Shown: positions 54,965 to 64,000, counted from the stretch's first letter. The stretch is 64,000 bases of DNA from Dactylosporangium sp. AC04546 (GCF_022095675.1 NZ_JAHYSG010000005.1:62001-126000); one strand, 5' to 3'. Notes: generated from the sequence alone by a model not told the origin. Numbers and translations are program-made.

Positions 54965-57144
54965 CGGCCGCTGGACAGACCGCGGGGAGCGGTAGCGACA
55001 CCTCGCGACAGGGTCCGGACGTCGTCGTGCTGACCGCCGCAGGCACAGCGCTGATTCTGGATGTCACCGGCCACCGCGTACCCCGCGTCCTGCACTGGGG
55101 CGCCGACCCAGGGGCCGTGGACAGCTTCGACGAACTGGTCCTCGGCAGCTTGCCACCGCGACCGGTGGCGTCCGTTGAGGTTCCTGTGCTGCTGAGCCTG
55201 ATACCTCAGCAGTCCGACGGCTGGGTCGGGCGGCCAGGTATCGCCGGACACCGGGACGGCCGCTTCCCGCATCTGCGCCTGGAGTTGGTACGGCCGGTCA
55301 TCGTCGAGATCGACGACGAAGGCGGCGGCGGCGTACGGATCGAGGCGCGCGACGCGAAGGCCGCCGTATCGATCCGCACCGAGGTCCGGATGGACAGGTC
55401 CGGCGTCATACGAATCCGCCATGAGATCGTCAACGATGGCCCGGAAATGTTTGCGCTTGAATCCGTGGCCTGTCTGCTCCCGGCCGGCGACCAAGCGACC
55501 GAAGTGCTCGACTTCAGCGGGCGCTGGTCTCGGGAACGTGCTCCCCAGCGCGGTCCCCTCCGACACGGACTGACTGCCCGCGAGTCCCGCCGCGGCCGCA
55601 CCGGCCACGACGCTACCGGCCTCATGGTGGCCGGTGAGTCCGGCTTCGGGTTCGGCCACGGCGAAGTTTGGGCGGTGCACGCCGGATGGAGCGGCAACCA
55701 CGTTCACTACACCGAACGGCTGCCCGAGCACGGACCCGTCCTGGGTGCCGGGGAACTGCTCGCCGCAGGCGAGATCAGGTTGGCGCACGCCGAGTCCTAC
55801 CAGAGCCCATGGATCTACTTCGCCTGGTCGGGTGAAGGGCTCGACGGCCTCGCCGACCGCCTGCACCAGCACCTGCGCGGCCGGCTGAATCATCCCCACA
55901 CTCCCAGGCCGGTGTTGCTCAACACATGGGAGGCGGTCTACTTTGACCATCACCTTGCCAAGCTCAGCGAGCTCACCGAACGTGCGGCCCGCGTCGGGGT
56001 GGAACGGCTCGTCCTGGACGACGGCTGGTTCGCCGGGCGCCGCGACGACACGGTCGGCCTCGGCGACTGGACGGTCGACCGATCGGTGTGGCCTGAGGGG
56101 CTGCATCCACTGGTGACGCAAGCCAGGGCGCTGGGCATGCAGGTGGGGCTTTGGGTGGAGCCGGAAATGGTGAACCTCGACTCCGGCCTCGCTCGCGCCC
56201 ATCCGGACTGGCTGCTGTCGGCACCTGGCCGCGCCGCCCTTCCGCACCGCTCGCAGCAGGTGCTCGACCTGGCCAGACCCGAGGCGTACGCCCACATCCT
56301 GGCCTGCCTGGACGCGCTGGTTGACGAATACGAACTCGACTACTTGAAGTGGGATCACAACCGCGACCTGCTGGAGGCGGTCCACGCCGGGGTCGCTGGC
56401 GTCCATGTGCAGACGCTGGCCGTGTACCGGCTCATGGACGAGCTCCGGGACCGGCATCCCAGGTTGGAAATCGAGTCGTGCTCCTCCGGCGGCGCGCGGA
56501 TCGACTACGGCATCCTTGAGCGCACCGACCGAGTGTGGGCCTCGGACACCATCGACCCGCTGGAACGGCAGGCTATCCAGCGGTGGGCGGGACTACTGCT
56601 ACCGCCCGAACTGATCGGCTGCCACGTTGGCGCGGCCACCGCCCACACCACAGGACGCACCACTGAACTCGCCTTCCGGCTGGCGACCGCGCTGTTCGGG
56701 CACGCGGGCATCGAATGGGACCTCACTGCGTGCACCGACGCCGAACTCGACCAGATCGCCGCATGGGTCCGTCTACACAAGCGACTCAGGCCACTGCTGC
56801 ACGCTGGACGGACCGTTCACGCCGACCATCCGGATCCGAACGTCTGGCTGCACGGCGTCGTCGCGACCGACCGACGGCACGCCGTGTTCAGCCTGGTCCA
56901 GCTGACTGCTTCGACCGATTCTGTCCCGGCCCGCCTCCGATTCCCGGGCCTGAATGCGGACTTCCGCTACACCGTCAGAGTTTGCCCGGAGGTTGGCATG
57001 CCCACTGGTCACCCTGCACGTCCCGTTCCCTGGCTCGCACGGGGATCGATCCGCCTTCCCGGATCTGCGTTGTCCATCGTCGGGCTGGCCGCGCCATTGC
57101 TCGATCCGGCCCAGGCTGTGGTCCTGGAGCTTAGAGCGGAATGA
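54961..57144 (+). CDS. Intracellular GH36 alpha-galactosidase
   Basis: 727 residues, no signal peptide. N-terminal beta-supersandwich domain (to about 310), (beta/alpha)8 barrel with LNTWEAVYFDHHLAKL and LVLDDGWFAGRRDD, probable nucleophile D465 (YLKWDHN) and acid/base D529 (VWASDTIDPLERQ). SCSSGGARID is the GH36 signature. C-terminal beta domain to the end. It hydrolyses raffinose-type or galactomannan-derived alpha-galactosides after uptake. No transporter gene is adjacent. Normal length for the family. Confidence 0.96.
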   Translation: MTAAGQTAGSGSDTSRQGPDVVVLTAAGTALILDVTGHRVPRVLHWGADPGAVDSFDELVLGSLPPRPVASVEVPVLLSLIPQQSDGWVGRPGIAGHRDGRFPHLRLELVRPVIVEIDDEGGGGVRIEARDAKAAVSIRTEVRMDRSGVIRIRHEIVNDGPEMFALESVACLLPAGDQATEVLDFSGRWSRERAPQRGPLRHGLTARESRRGRTGHDATGLMVAGESGFGFGHGEVWAVHAGWSGNHVHYTERLPEHGPVLGAGELLAAGEIRLAHAESYQSPWIYFAWSGEGLDGLADRLHQHLRGRLNHPHTPRPVLLNTWEAVYFDHHLAKLSELTERAARVGVERLVLDDGWFAGRRDDTVGLGDWTVDRSVWPEGLHPLVTQARALGMQVGLWVEPEMVNLDSGLARAHPDWLLSAPGRAALPHRSQQVLDLARPEAYAHILACLDALVDEYELDYLKWDHNRDLLEAVHAGVAGVHVQTLAVYRLMDELRDRHPRLEIESCSSGGARIDYGILERTDRVWASDTIDPLERQAIQRWAGLLLPPELIGCHVGAATAHTTGRTTELAFRLATALFGHAGIEWDLTACTDAELDQIAAWVRLHKRLRPLLHAGRTVHADHPDPNVWLHGVVATDRRHAVFSLVQLTASTDSVPARLRFPGLNADFRYTVRVCPEVGMPTGHPARPVPWLARGSIRLPGSALSIVGLAAPLLDPAQAVVLELRAE

Positions 57145-57433
57145 GCACTCCCATTCACGCGGAAGGTCGGCGTCCCGGCTGGTTGCAAGGATCCACTGGC
57201 AGGCGACAAGCCCTCGAAGCGAGCGCATGACCGGGGCCGGGGTGGGTGGTCGCCCCCACGGCCATTTCCGCGCAGGGTGCGCGGCAATTGCAAGGTGGCG
57301 CAAGCGGTGCTCGGCCGTTTCAGCCAGGACCGGCTCATTGATCCCTCTGCCCAGGTGACCGCGCACGCGAGGCGGCGAACTTTGGCGGCGCCGGAGGCCA
57401 TGCCAACCATCTTGCGGCGATGGCCCGGACGCC

Positions 57434-58087
57434 CTACCGGACCTGCGGCATCAGCTCGGAAAGCCGGGCTACCTCGGTCGGGTCGGCCAGGGCCGCGCCG
57501 AGGGCGACCACCCGGGCGCCGGCGGACAGCCAGGCGGCGGCGTCGGCGACCCGCAGCCCGCCGGTGGCGACAACGGCCACGTCCGGGAACGGGCCGGCGA
57601 TCCCGGTGACCCAGGACGGGCCGAGGGCACTGGCCGGGAACGCCTTGACCCATCGACCGCCGGCGGCCCGAAGCTGCTGGACCTCGCTCGCCGTACCGAC
57701 CCCGGGTAGGTGCGGCAGGCCGACGGCGAGGCTGGCGGCGAGGAGGGTCAGGTCGAGGCCGGGCGCGACGGTGTACTGCGCACCAGCGGTCGCGGCCGCG
57801 CGTACCTGCTCGAGCGTGAGCACGGTGCCGGCCCCGATCCGGCGTCCGCGTTCGGCGCCGGCCGCGACGGCGGCGCGCAGCGCGGGCAGGGCGTCGGGGG
57901 TGCCGATGGGCACCTCGAGCAGGCCGATGCCGGCGTCCCAGATGCGGTGGGCGAGTGCGGCCGTCTCGGCCGGGCCGTATCCGCGCAGGATGGCCATGAT
58001 CCGGTTCGCGCCGACGATCCGGTCGAAGCCGTCGACGGGCTCGGCTGGTGCTCGGGCGGTCCGCGCGGCGGGCTGCGCTTCGGTCAC
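57434..58087 (-). CDS. eda: KDPG/KHG aldolase
   Basis: 217 residues from a GTG overlapping the kinase stop (GTGA). Class I aldolase family: VGANRIMAILRGYGPAETAALAHRIWDAGIGLLEVPIGTPDAL (Glu in LLEV), GAGTVLTLEQVRAA and Schiff-base Lys in GGRWVKAFPAS. It splits 2-keto-3-deoxy-6-phosphogluconate to pyruvate and glyceraldehyde 3-phosphate. Encoded with KDG kinase, so it serves hexuronate or Entner-Doudoroff-type breakdown. Confidence 0.93.
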   Translation of the reverse strand: MTEAQPAARTARAPAEPVDGFDRIVGANRIMAILRGYGPAETAALAHRIWDAGIGLLEVPIGTPDALPALRAAVAAGAERGRRIGAGTVLTLEQVRAAATAGAQYTVAPGLDLTLLAASLAVGLPHLPGVGTASEVQQLRAAGGRWVKAFPASALGPSWVTGIAGPFPDVAVVATGGLRVADAAAWLSAGARVVALGAALADPTEVARLSELMPQVR

Positions 58088-59082
58088 GGGGTGCCTCCGG
58101 TGCGTGCGTGGTGGAGCAGACTGCCGGTGTCGGTGAGGGTGGCCACGTCCGTGGGGATCCGCAGCGCGGCACCGGCAACCAGGTGGCCGAGCCGGAGCCG
58201 GGCCGGCTCGGTCAGCCCGGTGAGCAGGCCGTAGAGGTAACCGGCGGCGTACGCGTCGCCCGCTCCGACCGGTTCGACCACGTCGACCGGGTCGGCCGGG
58301 GCGAAGGTGACCCGGCCGGCCTGGTACGAGGTGACGCCGACCGCGCCGTCCTTGACGACCAGGGTCCGTGGGCCGGGCAGCAGGGCGCGGACCTCGTCCG
58401 GGGTCCGGGTACCCCACAGCCGGGCTGCCTCGTCCAGGCCGACAGAGGTGACGTCGGCGCGGTCTGCCAGCCGGGCCAGGACCGGACTGGCCTCGCCGGC
58501 TGACCAGAGGGCCGGCCGGTGGTTGACGTCGAAGCTGTAGACCGCGTCAGGCAGCGGCCGGCCGGTCAACGCGGTGTCGACCAGCGCGGCGCAGCTCGCG
58601 GAGAGCGCCGGGGTGATCCCGCTGAGGTGGACCACGCGGCAGCCGGCGAAGGCCGGGCGGGCGAACAGCTCCGGCCCGAGCCGGGACGCCGCCGAGCCGG
58701 CCCGGTAGTAGTGGACGGTGGTGTCCTCGCCCGGGTCTTTGAAGAAGACCCCGGTCGGGGCGGTCGGGTCGACGTCCACGTGGGACACGTCGACCCCGCG
58801 CGCGGCGGTGCGGTCGCGCACCAGCCGCCCGAGCGGGTCGTCGCCGACCCGGCTCACCCAGGCGACCCGGGCGCCCAGTTGAGCCAGGTAGCTGGCCACG
58901 GTGGACTCCGCTCCGGCCACGTCGAGCCGCATAGTCCCGCCGCGGGCCAGCGGGGCGGGCGGGTCGGGCGCCACCAGCGCCATCGACTCGCCGATGCAGA
59001 TGGCGTCGTACCGGGTGGTTGTCGGCGGCGCGGACGGTGTCGGCGGCGGCGTGCCACCGGGGCTGTGCTCAGTGGGCGACAT
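58084..59082 (-). CDS. kdgK: PfkB-family 2-keto-3-deoxygluconate kinase
   Basis: 332 residues from ATG 59082. Ribokinase/PfkB fold: AICIGESMALVAPD, GAESTVASYLAQLGARVAWVSRVGDDPLG, and the DTxGAGD-like motif VVEPVGAGDAYAAGYLYGLL (catalytic Asp). SFDVNHRPALWS matches KDG kinases. It phosphorylates KDG for the next enzyme, the KDPG aldolase. The stop is shared with the aldolase start. Upstream it overlaps the tail of a broken FCD regulator, the probable original first gene of the operon. Confidence 0.9.
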   Translation of the reverse strand: MSPTEHSPGGTPPPTPSAPPTTTRYDAICIGESMALVAPDPPAPLARGGTMRLDVAGAESTVASYLAQLGARVAWVSRVGDDPLGRLVRDRTAARGVDVSHVDVDPTAPTGVFFKDPGEDTTVHYYRAGSAASRLGPELFARPAFAGCRVVHLSGITPALSASCAALVDTALTGRPLPDAVYSFDVNHRPALWSAGEASPVLARLADRADVTSVGLDEAARLWGTRTPDEVRALLPGPRTLVVKDGAVGVTSYQAGRVTFAPADPVDVVEPVGAGDAYAAGYLYGLLTGLTEPARLRLGHLVAGAALRIPTDVATLTDTGSLLHHARTGGTP

Positions 59083-59404
59083 GGAGGTCGGCTCCGGCGG
59101 GTTCAGTGCCGGCACCCCACAGGCCGAGCGCCCGTTCGGCCTCGTGCTGCGCGCCGATGATGAGCTCGCGGGAGAGCTGCTCGACGTCGGTATCGCCGGT
59201 CATGATGGCCTGGACGAGCTGGCGGTGCAGGAGCAGGCCACGGCGGGTCGCCTCGACCAGCGGGAAGAGCAGCGTCTCGCGGGCCCGGACGGCGGTCGTG
59301 ATGACGCCGTTGAGGCAGGCGAACATCTTGTTGCCGGAGACGGTCAACAGCGCCACGTGGAAGTCGATGTCGGCGGCGGTGAAGCTGTGCAGGTCCCGTC
59401 CTCG
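59069..59404 (-). pseudogene. GntR/FadR-type regulator reduced to its FCD half
   Basis: The readable protein begins near base 59404 (RGRDLHSFTAADIDFHVALL, SGNKMFACLNGVITTAV, LLFPLVEATRRGLLLHRQLV). It is the end of an FCD ligand-binding domain. No winged-helix DNA-binding domain exists upstream in any frame; instead an unrelated gene begins at 59508 in the opposite direction. The regulator of the KDG operon has thus been truncated at its 5' end. Confidence 0.7.
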
Positions 59405-59507
59405 CACTGGGGCTGCCGCTGAGCGCTCGGCTGCCGGACTACCGTCGGTCACCGTGTGTCGGGCAACGTCCGATCGCACCGTTACGATCGTGTTCGACTC
59501 GGGAGTG

Positions 59508-60389
59508 ATGGACACGTTGGTGCGCACGCTGCAATGTCGCCGGATGGCAAAGCTTCCGACTCTGACTGACGCGGAAGACCTCGTTGCGCTGAACGCCACC
59601 GTCGACGGCCGGTTGATCGCCGTCTCGGCTCGCGGTAGCCGGCGCGACGGGCTACCCGACCTGCGGGTACGGGTTCACCTACATGAAGCCGGGGGCGATT
59701 GGCGTGCGGTGATACTGACCGATGTGACGATAGTGCCGAACAAGGTGGATCTACTGCCAGACGGCAGTTTCCTGCTGGTCCAATCCCGATGTGTCCACCG
59801 GTCGTTCAAGCCGGTGCCGGACAACGCACAAGTGTTCAACGCCTCCGGTCAGGCGTTGCGGTCATTCCGGATCGGTGATGGCGTCGAACACCTCGCCGTC
59901 GACGAGCCAGGCACCATCTGGGTCGGCTACTTCGATGAAGGCATCTACAGCGGGGATCCGCTCAGCGCTGGCGGTCTCGCACGGTTTGACGAATACGGTC
60001 GGCAGTTGTGGACCTACTGGCCGCCATCCGGATTCGACCACATCGCCACCTGCTACGCACTGAACGTCGGTGCACGTACGGCTTGGGCGTACTACTACAC
60101 CGGCTTCCCACTGGTCCGGATCACCGACACGGAGGTCAGGCCCTTCCCGGCGGGCCCGGTCCGCGGGGCACGGGCCGTATTGATCCACGACAACGTGGTG
60201 ATCTTTATCGGTGGGTACGGCGCGCCGCATCAGCTCACCGAGTGCCGGCTGCACGACGGAACTATCGTCGAACACGGATCGGCCACCCTGACCCCGCTGA
60301 AGAAGATCAACGTCGTCAGCACTCGCGGAAGCCGCCTCTACGTGCGAAGCGCCCATTCAGTCTTCCAGGCCGACGTAGCCGATTGCTGA
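59508..60389 (+). CDS. Hypothetical beta-propeller-like protein
   Basis: 293 residues from ATG 59508 (GGGAG four bases before it), no signal peptide. Repeated short beta strands of roughly 40-50 residues (LPDGSFLLVQSRCV, DEPGTIWVGYFDEGIYSG, LIHDNVVIFIGGYGAPHQ, STRGSRLYVRSAHSVFQADV) suggest a six- or seven-bladed propeller. No catalytic motif. It arose where the FCD regulator is truncated, so it may be an acquisition. Less GC-rich codon use than its neighbours (many GAT, ATC-poor stretches) also hints at transfer. Function unknown. Confidence 0.7.
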   Translation: MDTLVRTLQCRRMAKLPTLTDAEDLVALNATVDGRLIAVSARGSRRDGLPDLRVRVHLHEAGGDWRAVILTDVTIVPNKVDLLPDGSFLLVQSRCVHRSFKPVPDNAQVFNASGQALRSFRIGDGVEHLAVDEPGTIWVGYFDEGIYSGDPLSAGGLARFDEYGRQLWTYWPPSGFDHIATCYALNVGARTAWAYYYTGFPLVRITDTEVRPFPAGPVRGARAVLIHDNVVIFIGGYGAPHQLTECRLHDGTIVEHGSATLTPLKKINVVSTRGSRLYVRSAHSVFQADVADC

Positions 60390-60768
60390 TCGCTGGCGTG
60401 CGGCCTGGCCGCTCGGCGGACGTCCTCTCATGGCACAGGTCACGCGCGCCGACGCTGACGAGTTTGTTTGGCTACATCGATCCGGTAGGACACCTTGGCA
60501 CTCATCTGTGGAACTCGGGCTTAACTGGCAAAGTGGTTGTATTCGAACCCACTCGTATGCGTCGAGGCATGGTGTTGGTAGTGCTCGTCACCCGCAGCAC
60601 CGGGGCCGGGCTCGACGGCGCGAGGTCCCACGTTACGCGGGCGAACAGGATGGATCACGAAGGGGCTGAGGGCCAGCCACAGCCGCCGGAGCACTCAGCG
60701 AAGCCATGATCGCCTGAACTTACAGTTTAGACCGGTAACCAGATGGCTCCAGGTGGACATTCCCAGGT
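60390..60768. other. Gene-free stretch
   Basis: No protein pattern or RNA gene recognised. Lower GC content near 60470-60560 and a TTACAG/TTTAGACC stretch at 60720-60732 may include the sigma-factor promoter. Only short frames without ribosome sites. Confidence 0.4.
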
Positions 60769-61338
60769 ATGGAACCAGACGACGCGGCCGCCCGAAGGCG
60801 CTTCGAGGAACTGTTCGAGGCCCACTACGCGGAGTTGACGCGTTTCGCGACACGTCGGGTAGGCGCCGACGCGGCGGGCGACATCGTTGCCGGCACGTTC
60901 CTCACCGCCTGGCGCCGGTTCGGTGAACTGCCGGCCGATCACGCCCGAGCCTGGCTCTACGCCACCGCCCGGCAGGTCATCACCAATGAACTGCGAGGGC
61001 GTACGCGGTTGGAACGACTGACCGCCAAGGCGGCTGCCGGTGGCGACATCCACGTGGCGGACCATTCCGCGCGGGTCGACGAGCAGATCCGCGTACGTGC
61101 AGTGCTCGCCGAGCTGTCGCCGGCCGACCAGGAGGTCCTGCGGCTGATCGAATGGGAAGGGCTGGACGTGGCCGAGGCGGCACTCGTCCTGCGCTGCACG
61201 CGCACCGCGCTCAAGGTTCGGCTGCACCGCGCGCGGCGCCGATTTGCCCAGCGGTTGCTGGCAACGGACGAACAGTACACCTCGGCGGCCCGGCGCACCC
61301 GGCCATCTATCATTCCGGAAGGGAGCACCAGCCCATGA
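60769..61338 (+). CDS. ECF sigma factor
   Basis: 189 residues. Region 2 (RRFEELFEAHYAELTRFATRRVGADAAGDIVAGTFLTAWRRFGELP) and region 4 (ELSPADQEVLRLIEWEGLDVAEAALVLRCTRTALKVRLHRARRRF) are complete. AGGTGG lies 12 bases upstream, rather far. The stop overlaps the next start (ATGA), so a coupled membrane protein, perhaps an anti-sigma factor, is made with it. The signal is unknown. Confidence 0.92.
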   Translation: MEPDDAAARRRFEELFEAHYAELTRFATRRVGADAAGDIVAGTFLTAWRRFGELPADHARAWLYATARQVITNELRGRTRLERLTAKAAAGGDIHVADHSARVDEQIRVRAVLAELSPADQEVLRLIEWEGLDVAEAALVLRCTRTALKVRLHRARRRFAQRLLATDEQYTSAARRTRPSIIPEGSTSP

Positions 61339-61964
61339 ACCACACTCTGGACCGCCTGCGCGCGGCCGACCCCGCCCTCACGATGACCGACGCCGATCCG
61401 CGCGACCCGCAAGCGCGGGCACTGCTCGAACGGGTCCTCGGCGCGCCACAGGCGTCACCCCGGCGGCGTAGACGTCTCAGGCTCGTCGCCGCCGTGGCCA
61501 GTGCAACCGTGGCTGCCGCCGCCACCGCGTTCTTCATCGCCGGACCGGCCGCGGCGTACACAGTGGACAAGCATGCCGACGGGTCGATTGCCGTCTCGTT
61601 CCGCGCCGCCCGCCTGAACGATACGAAAAAGCTCAACTCCGAACTCGCGCGGGCCGGTGCGCGTACGGTCGTGATGCGGATGGTCCCAGCCGACCAGTGC
61701 AGGACACCGCTCGACATGGATCCGATGTTTCCGTTCCTCACCACGGCGACTCCCGCGGAACTGGACCGCTATCCGGTCTCGTACCGATTCCAGGACGCAG
61801 GCGTGGTCATCACCATCCGGCCCGACAAGATCCCAGCCGCGGACACCCTGGCCTTCGGGTACGCCATACGCAATGACCGCGAAGGCCACACCACGATCGC
61901 CGTCCCCGCAGTCGTACGCACCGTGCCGTCCTGCATGGCGATCCCGAACCCGCCCCGGCGGTGA
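61335..61964 (+). CDS. Membrane protein coupled to the ECF sigma factor
   Basis: 209 residues. Short cytoplasmic N-terminus (MNHTLDRLRAADPALTMTDADP), Arg-rich turn, one transmembrane helix (about 49-72, VAAVASATVAAAATAFFIAGPAA) and an outside C-terminal domain of about 135 residues with two Cys. The topology and the ATGA overlap fit an anti-sigma-like partner, but no zinc-finger or known anti-sigma motif is present. Ends before a terminator hairpin. Confidence 0.75.
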   Translation: MNHTLDRLRAADPALTMTDADPRDPQARALLERVLGAPQASPRRRRRLRLVAAVASATVAAAATAFFIAGPAAAYTVDKHADGSIAVSFRAARLNDTKKLNSELARAGARTVVMRMVPADQCRTPLDMDPMFPFLTTATPAELDRYPVSYRFQDAGVVITIRPDKIPAADTLAFGYAIRNDREGHTTIAVPAVVRTVPSCMAIPNPPRR

Positions 61965-61974
61965 CAAAGAGCGA

Positions 61975-62000
61975 CGCGGGTACCGATCGCGGTACCCGCG
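61975..62000 (+). terminator. Terminator of the sigma/membrane-protein operon
   Basis: Arms CGCGGGTACC and GGTACCCGCG (10 bp) with a 6-base loop begin 11 bases after the stop at 61964. No T-run follows. Confidence 0.75.
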
Positions 62001-62073
62001 CTCGCCTGCCTCCAGCAGGCCTGCCCATCGCGGCCGCCACCGCCGCGGGGCTGGTGCTCTGGATGGAACCGGC

Positions 62074-62813
62074 ATGGAGAAGGTCGTCCACATCTCCGGC
62101 GGTGCGAACCTCGCCGTCCAGGCCGTCAACGCCAGCGGGGTTGTCGTCGCCTCGGGGAGGCGCGACGGCCGCGACGTGGCCTACAGAGTGCAGGGCGCCG
62201 CCGTGATCGAGCTTCCGTTGCCCGCCGGGGCGGTCAGTGCGCGGGCCTTCGGCATCAACACTTATGGCGACATCGTCGGCGAGGCGACCCTGCCGGGCAA
62301 CAAGGCCCGTGCGGTGCTGTGGCGCCAGGCCGATCCGCTGAACCCGCAGCTGCTGGCAACCCCGTCCGGCCGGCAGTCGACGGCGCGTGCGATCGCCGAC
62401 GACGGCCGGATCGTCGGGGCACTCGACGACGGCGCCGAACCGTACTCCTGGAAAGCCGACGGCACCGGCTTCGCCCTGCCCGCGCCCGCGGGCCAGCCCG
62501 GTGGGATCGCCGTGCGGATCACCGGCAACTGGGCCAACGGGCCGGTCGACTACCTGGCCACGACGGTGGTGACCTATTCAAGTCGACCGCAAAGTCGATC
62601 AAGAAGAGAGACGGAGTGCAGGTCAAAGGCTCCGGCCGAGTTTTGGCACCCCGGTACGACCAGCCCGGGCACGTTGACGAACGCAAGATCTCGTCGGGCG
62701 GTCAAAGCTACCGTGAACAGGGCGGACGTCATTGTCGGCAGCCGCAGGGTGTACTTGGTGCTGCGTGACGTCCGCATCGAGCTCGCCGCGGGTGTGGCTA
62801 CGTCCGACACTCG
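62074..62813 (+). pseudogene. Remnant of a HAF-repeat protein
   Basis: Pieces read AVNASGVVVASG, AFGINTYGDIVGEATLPGNK, AIADDGRIVGALDDG and, after an unrelated stretch (62580-62700), TVNRADVIVGSRRVYLVLRD. These are spaced HAF-type repeats of secreted proteins. No signal peptide, no ribosome site, and the frame runs on into the convergent sigma gene to 62964, so both ends appear lost. Confidence 0.5.
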
Positions 62814-62829
62814 TCGTGAGTCGTTGGAG

Positions 62830-64000
62830 TCAATGCGCGGTGTCGGCGGCCTTGCCGGCGAGGGCGTCGGCCATCCGCCGGCGGAGCAGGTGCCGCTCGT
62901 GGCGCGTCGGCGCGAGGTCGGCGGCGTGTTCGAGCTCTTCTGCGGCCTCGGCCGTCCGACCTAGGCGGATCAGGATGTCGGCGCGGACGGCGCCCAGCAG
63001 GTGGTATCGGGCCAGGCGCTTGTCGTCCCGGATCGCGTCGATCGCCGCGAGGGCCGCGTCCGGCCCGTCCGCGTAGAGCAGCGCGACCGCACGGTTCAGG
63101 TCGACGATGGGTGAGGGGGCGACCTGGGCGAGTGCGTCGTACAACGCGACGACCCCGGCCCAGTCGGTCTCGGCGAAGGTCCTCGCGCGGGAGTGATGGG
63201 CGGCGATCGCAGCCTGGATGGCGTAGGGCCCGAGCGGCCGGCCGAGCTTGGCCGCGCGGTCGAGCATCGACAGCCCGTGGGCGATGAGGATGCGGTCCCA
63301 GCGCGACCGGTCCTGGCGGTCCAGCAGGACTGGTGTTCCGTCCGGCTCGGCGCGGGTGGCGAATCGTGACGCATGCAGCTCCATCAGCGCCAGCAGCCCG
63401 AACACCTCCGGCTCCGTCGGCAGCAGGCCCGCCAGCACCCGGCCCAGCCGCATCGCCTCCTGGGCCAGGTCGCGGCGGACCCAGCCGTCGCCGGAGGACG
63501 CGGAGTAGCCCTCGTTGAAGATGAGATAGACAACCTCGAGTACGGCACCGACCCGGGCCGGCAGCGTGTCGGCGGCGGGTGGTTCGAACGGAACCTGCGC
63601 CTCGCTGAGGGTGCGTTTGGCCCGCGAGATCCGTTGGCCGAGCGTCGCCGAGGGAACGAGGAACGCCCGGGCGATCTCGTCGGTGCTGAGACCGCCGATG
63701 AGCCGCAGGGTCAGCGCGACCCGCGCCTCCCGGGGCAGGATCGGGTGACAAGCTATGAAGATCAGCGTAAGTACGTCGTCGGAGATCGGGTCGGGCAGGT
63801 CGTCGGCGACGTCGGGCGTATACGGCTGCGCTTCCACCGCGATCAGTACGGCCTTGCGGCGGCCCGCTTCCTCGCGGCGCGCTCGGTCGATCGCCTTGTG
63901 CCGGGCCGTGGCCATCAGCCAGGCGCCGGGCCTGGGCGGGATGCCCTCGGCCGGCCACTGCTCCAGTGCGGCAACGAATGCCTCGGAGGCGAGGTCCTCG
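62830..64000 (-). CDS. ECF42-like sigma factor (5' end outside window)
   Basis: About 390 residues in view; the frame is open to the window edge and the first codons read EDLASEAFVAALEQWPAEGIPPRPGAWLMATARHKAIDRARREEA, the end of region 2. Region 4 follows (LTLRLIGGLSTDEIARAFLVPSATLGQRISRAKRTL). A long C-terminal helical TPR-like extension (LEVVYLIFNEGYSASSGD; ALYDALAQVAPSPIVDLNRAVAL; RLGRTAEAAEELEHA) is typical of the ECF42/DUF6596 group. These are usually encoded with a DGPF-domain protein, presumably outside the window. Confidence 0.92.
   Translation of the reverse strand, partial: EDLASEAFVAALEQWPAEGIPPRPGAWLMATARHKAIDRARREEAGRRKAVLIAVEAQPYTPDVADDLPDPISDDVLTLIFIACHPILPREARVALTLRLIGGLSTDEIARAFLVPSATLGQRISRAKRTLSEAQVPFEPPAADTLPARVGAVLEVVYLIFNEGYSASSGDGWVRRDLAQEAMRLGRVLAGLLPTEPEVFGLLALMELHASRFATRAEPDGTPVLLDRQDRSRWDRILIAHGLSMLDRAAKLGRPLGPYAIQAAIAAHHSRARTFAETDWAGVVALYDALAQVAPSPIVDLNRAVALLYADGPDAALAAIDAIRDDKRLARYHLLGAVRADILIRLGRTAEAAEELEHAADLAPTRHERHLLRRRMADALAGKAADTAH

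Noticed and set aside
61961..62206. Possible gene starting at a GTG that overlaps the stop at 61964
   Set aside because: The first codons lie in the perfect terminator hairpin 61975-62000 and the frame has no family pattern.

Overview
This is a high-GC (roughly 70%) actinobacterial chromosome segment. Gene style suggests a filamentous, soil or plant-litter member of the Micromonosporaceae or a relative. The evidence is GTG starts, many 4-base stop/start overlaps, leaderless genes, DUF899, TRIC, CapA and MmyB-type regulators, and many secreted CBM13 hydrolases. The genus cannot be fixed from the sequence alone. No tRNA, rRNA, CRISPR array, intact insertion sequence or prophage was seen.

Layout. 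Bases 1-13,500 are general functions: a membrane phosphodiesterase (cut by the window edge), an F420/NADP-reductase-like protein, a four-gene exporter operon (lipoprotein, adaptor, ATPase, permease) divergent from a histidine kinase/response regulator pair, an SDR gene with a C-terminal frameshift, an MmyB-like regulator, a CadD-type transporter, DUF899 and VOC proteins, and an ArsR-like/SRPBCC pair.

Bases 13,500-34,110 form a hemicellulose island. It holds a GH10 xylanase divergent from a LacI repressor, a sigma factor fused to a zinc finger, a transmembrane helix and an AbfB sugar-binding domain, then GH43, GH62, an SGNH/CE3-like esterase, GH27 and three more GH43 enzymes, nearly all with signal peptides and carbohydrate-binding modules. 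Related LacI-type operator motifs (TGTTARCGATCACA-like) lie before the sigma-fusion gene and before two GH43 genes. A decayed copy of the LacI gene and its downstream segment lies next to the xylanase. The model is that polymer is cut outside the cell by the xylanase, arabinofuranosidases, esterase and alpha-galactosidase. Control would be by a sugar-responsive LacI plus a membrane sigma factor that could read sugars directly.

Bases 34,110-53,544 hold two WxL/DUF916-type surface proteins separated by a strong hairpin, DUF4132, a uridine-kinase-like protein, a GntR-MFS operon, CapA, and two divergent gene pairs whose start codons sit inside or against palindromic operators (TetR/SRPBCC and LysR/serine hydrolase). 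These are followed by an MBL-fold protein, pyrophosphatase, an SDR, a SEC-C protein, a TRIC channel, an amidohydrolase and a patch of pseudogene fragments (CoA transferase, peptide-binding protein, MinD-like ATPase, a frameshifted small gene).

Bases 53,545-64,000 hold a second LacI with two inverted operators and a coupled GH36 alpha-galactosidase, then a KDG kinase/KDPG aldolase pair whose FCD-type regulator has lost its DNA-binding half. They end with an ECF sigma factor with a coupled membrane protein, a HAF-repeat remnant, and an ECF42-like sigma factor cut by the window end. Sugar use is therefore a theme at both ends of the window: outer depolymerisation, then intracellular galactoside and uronic-acid steps.
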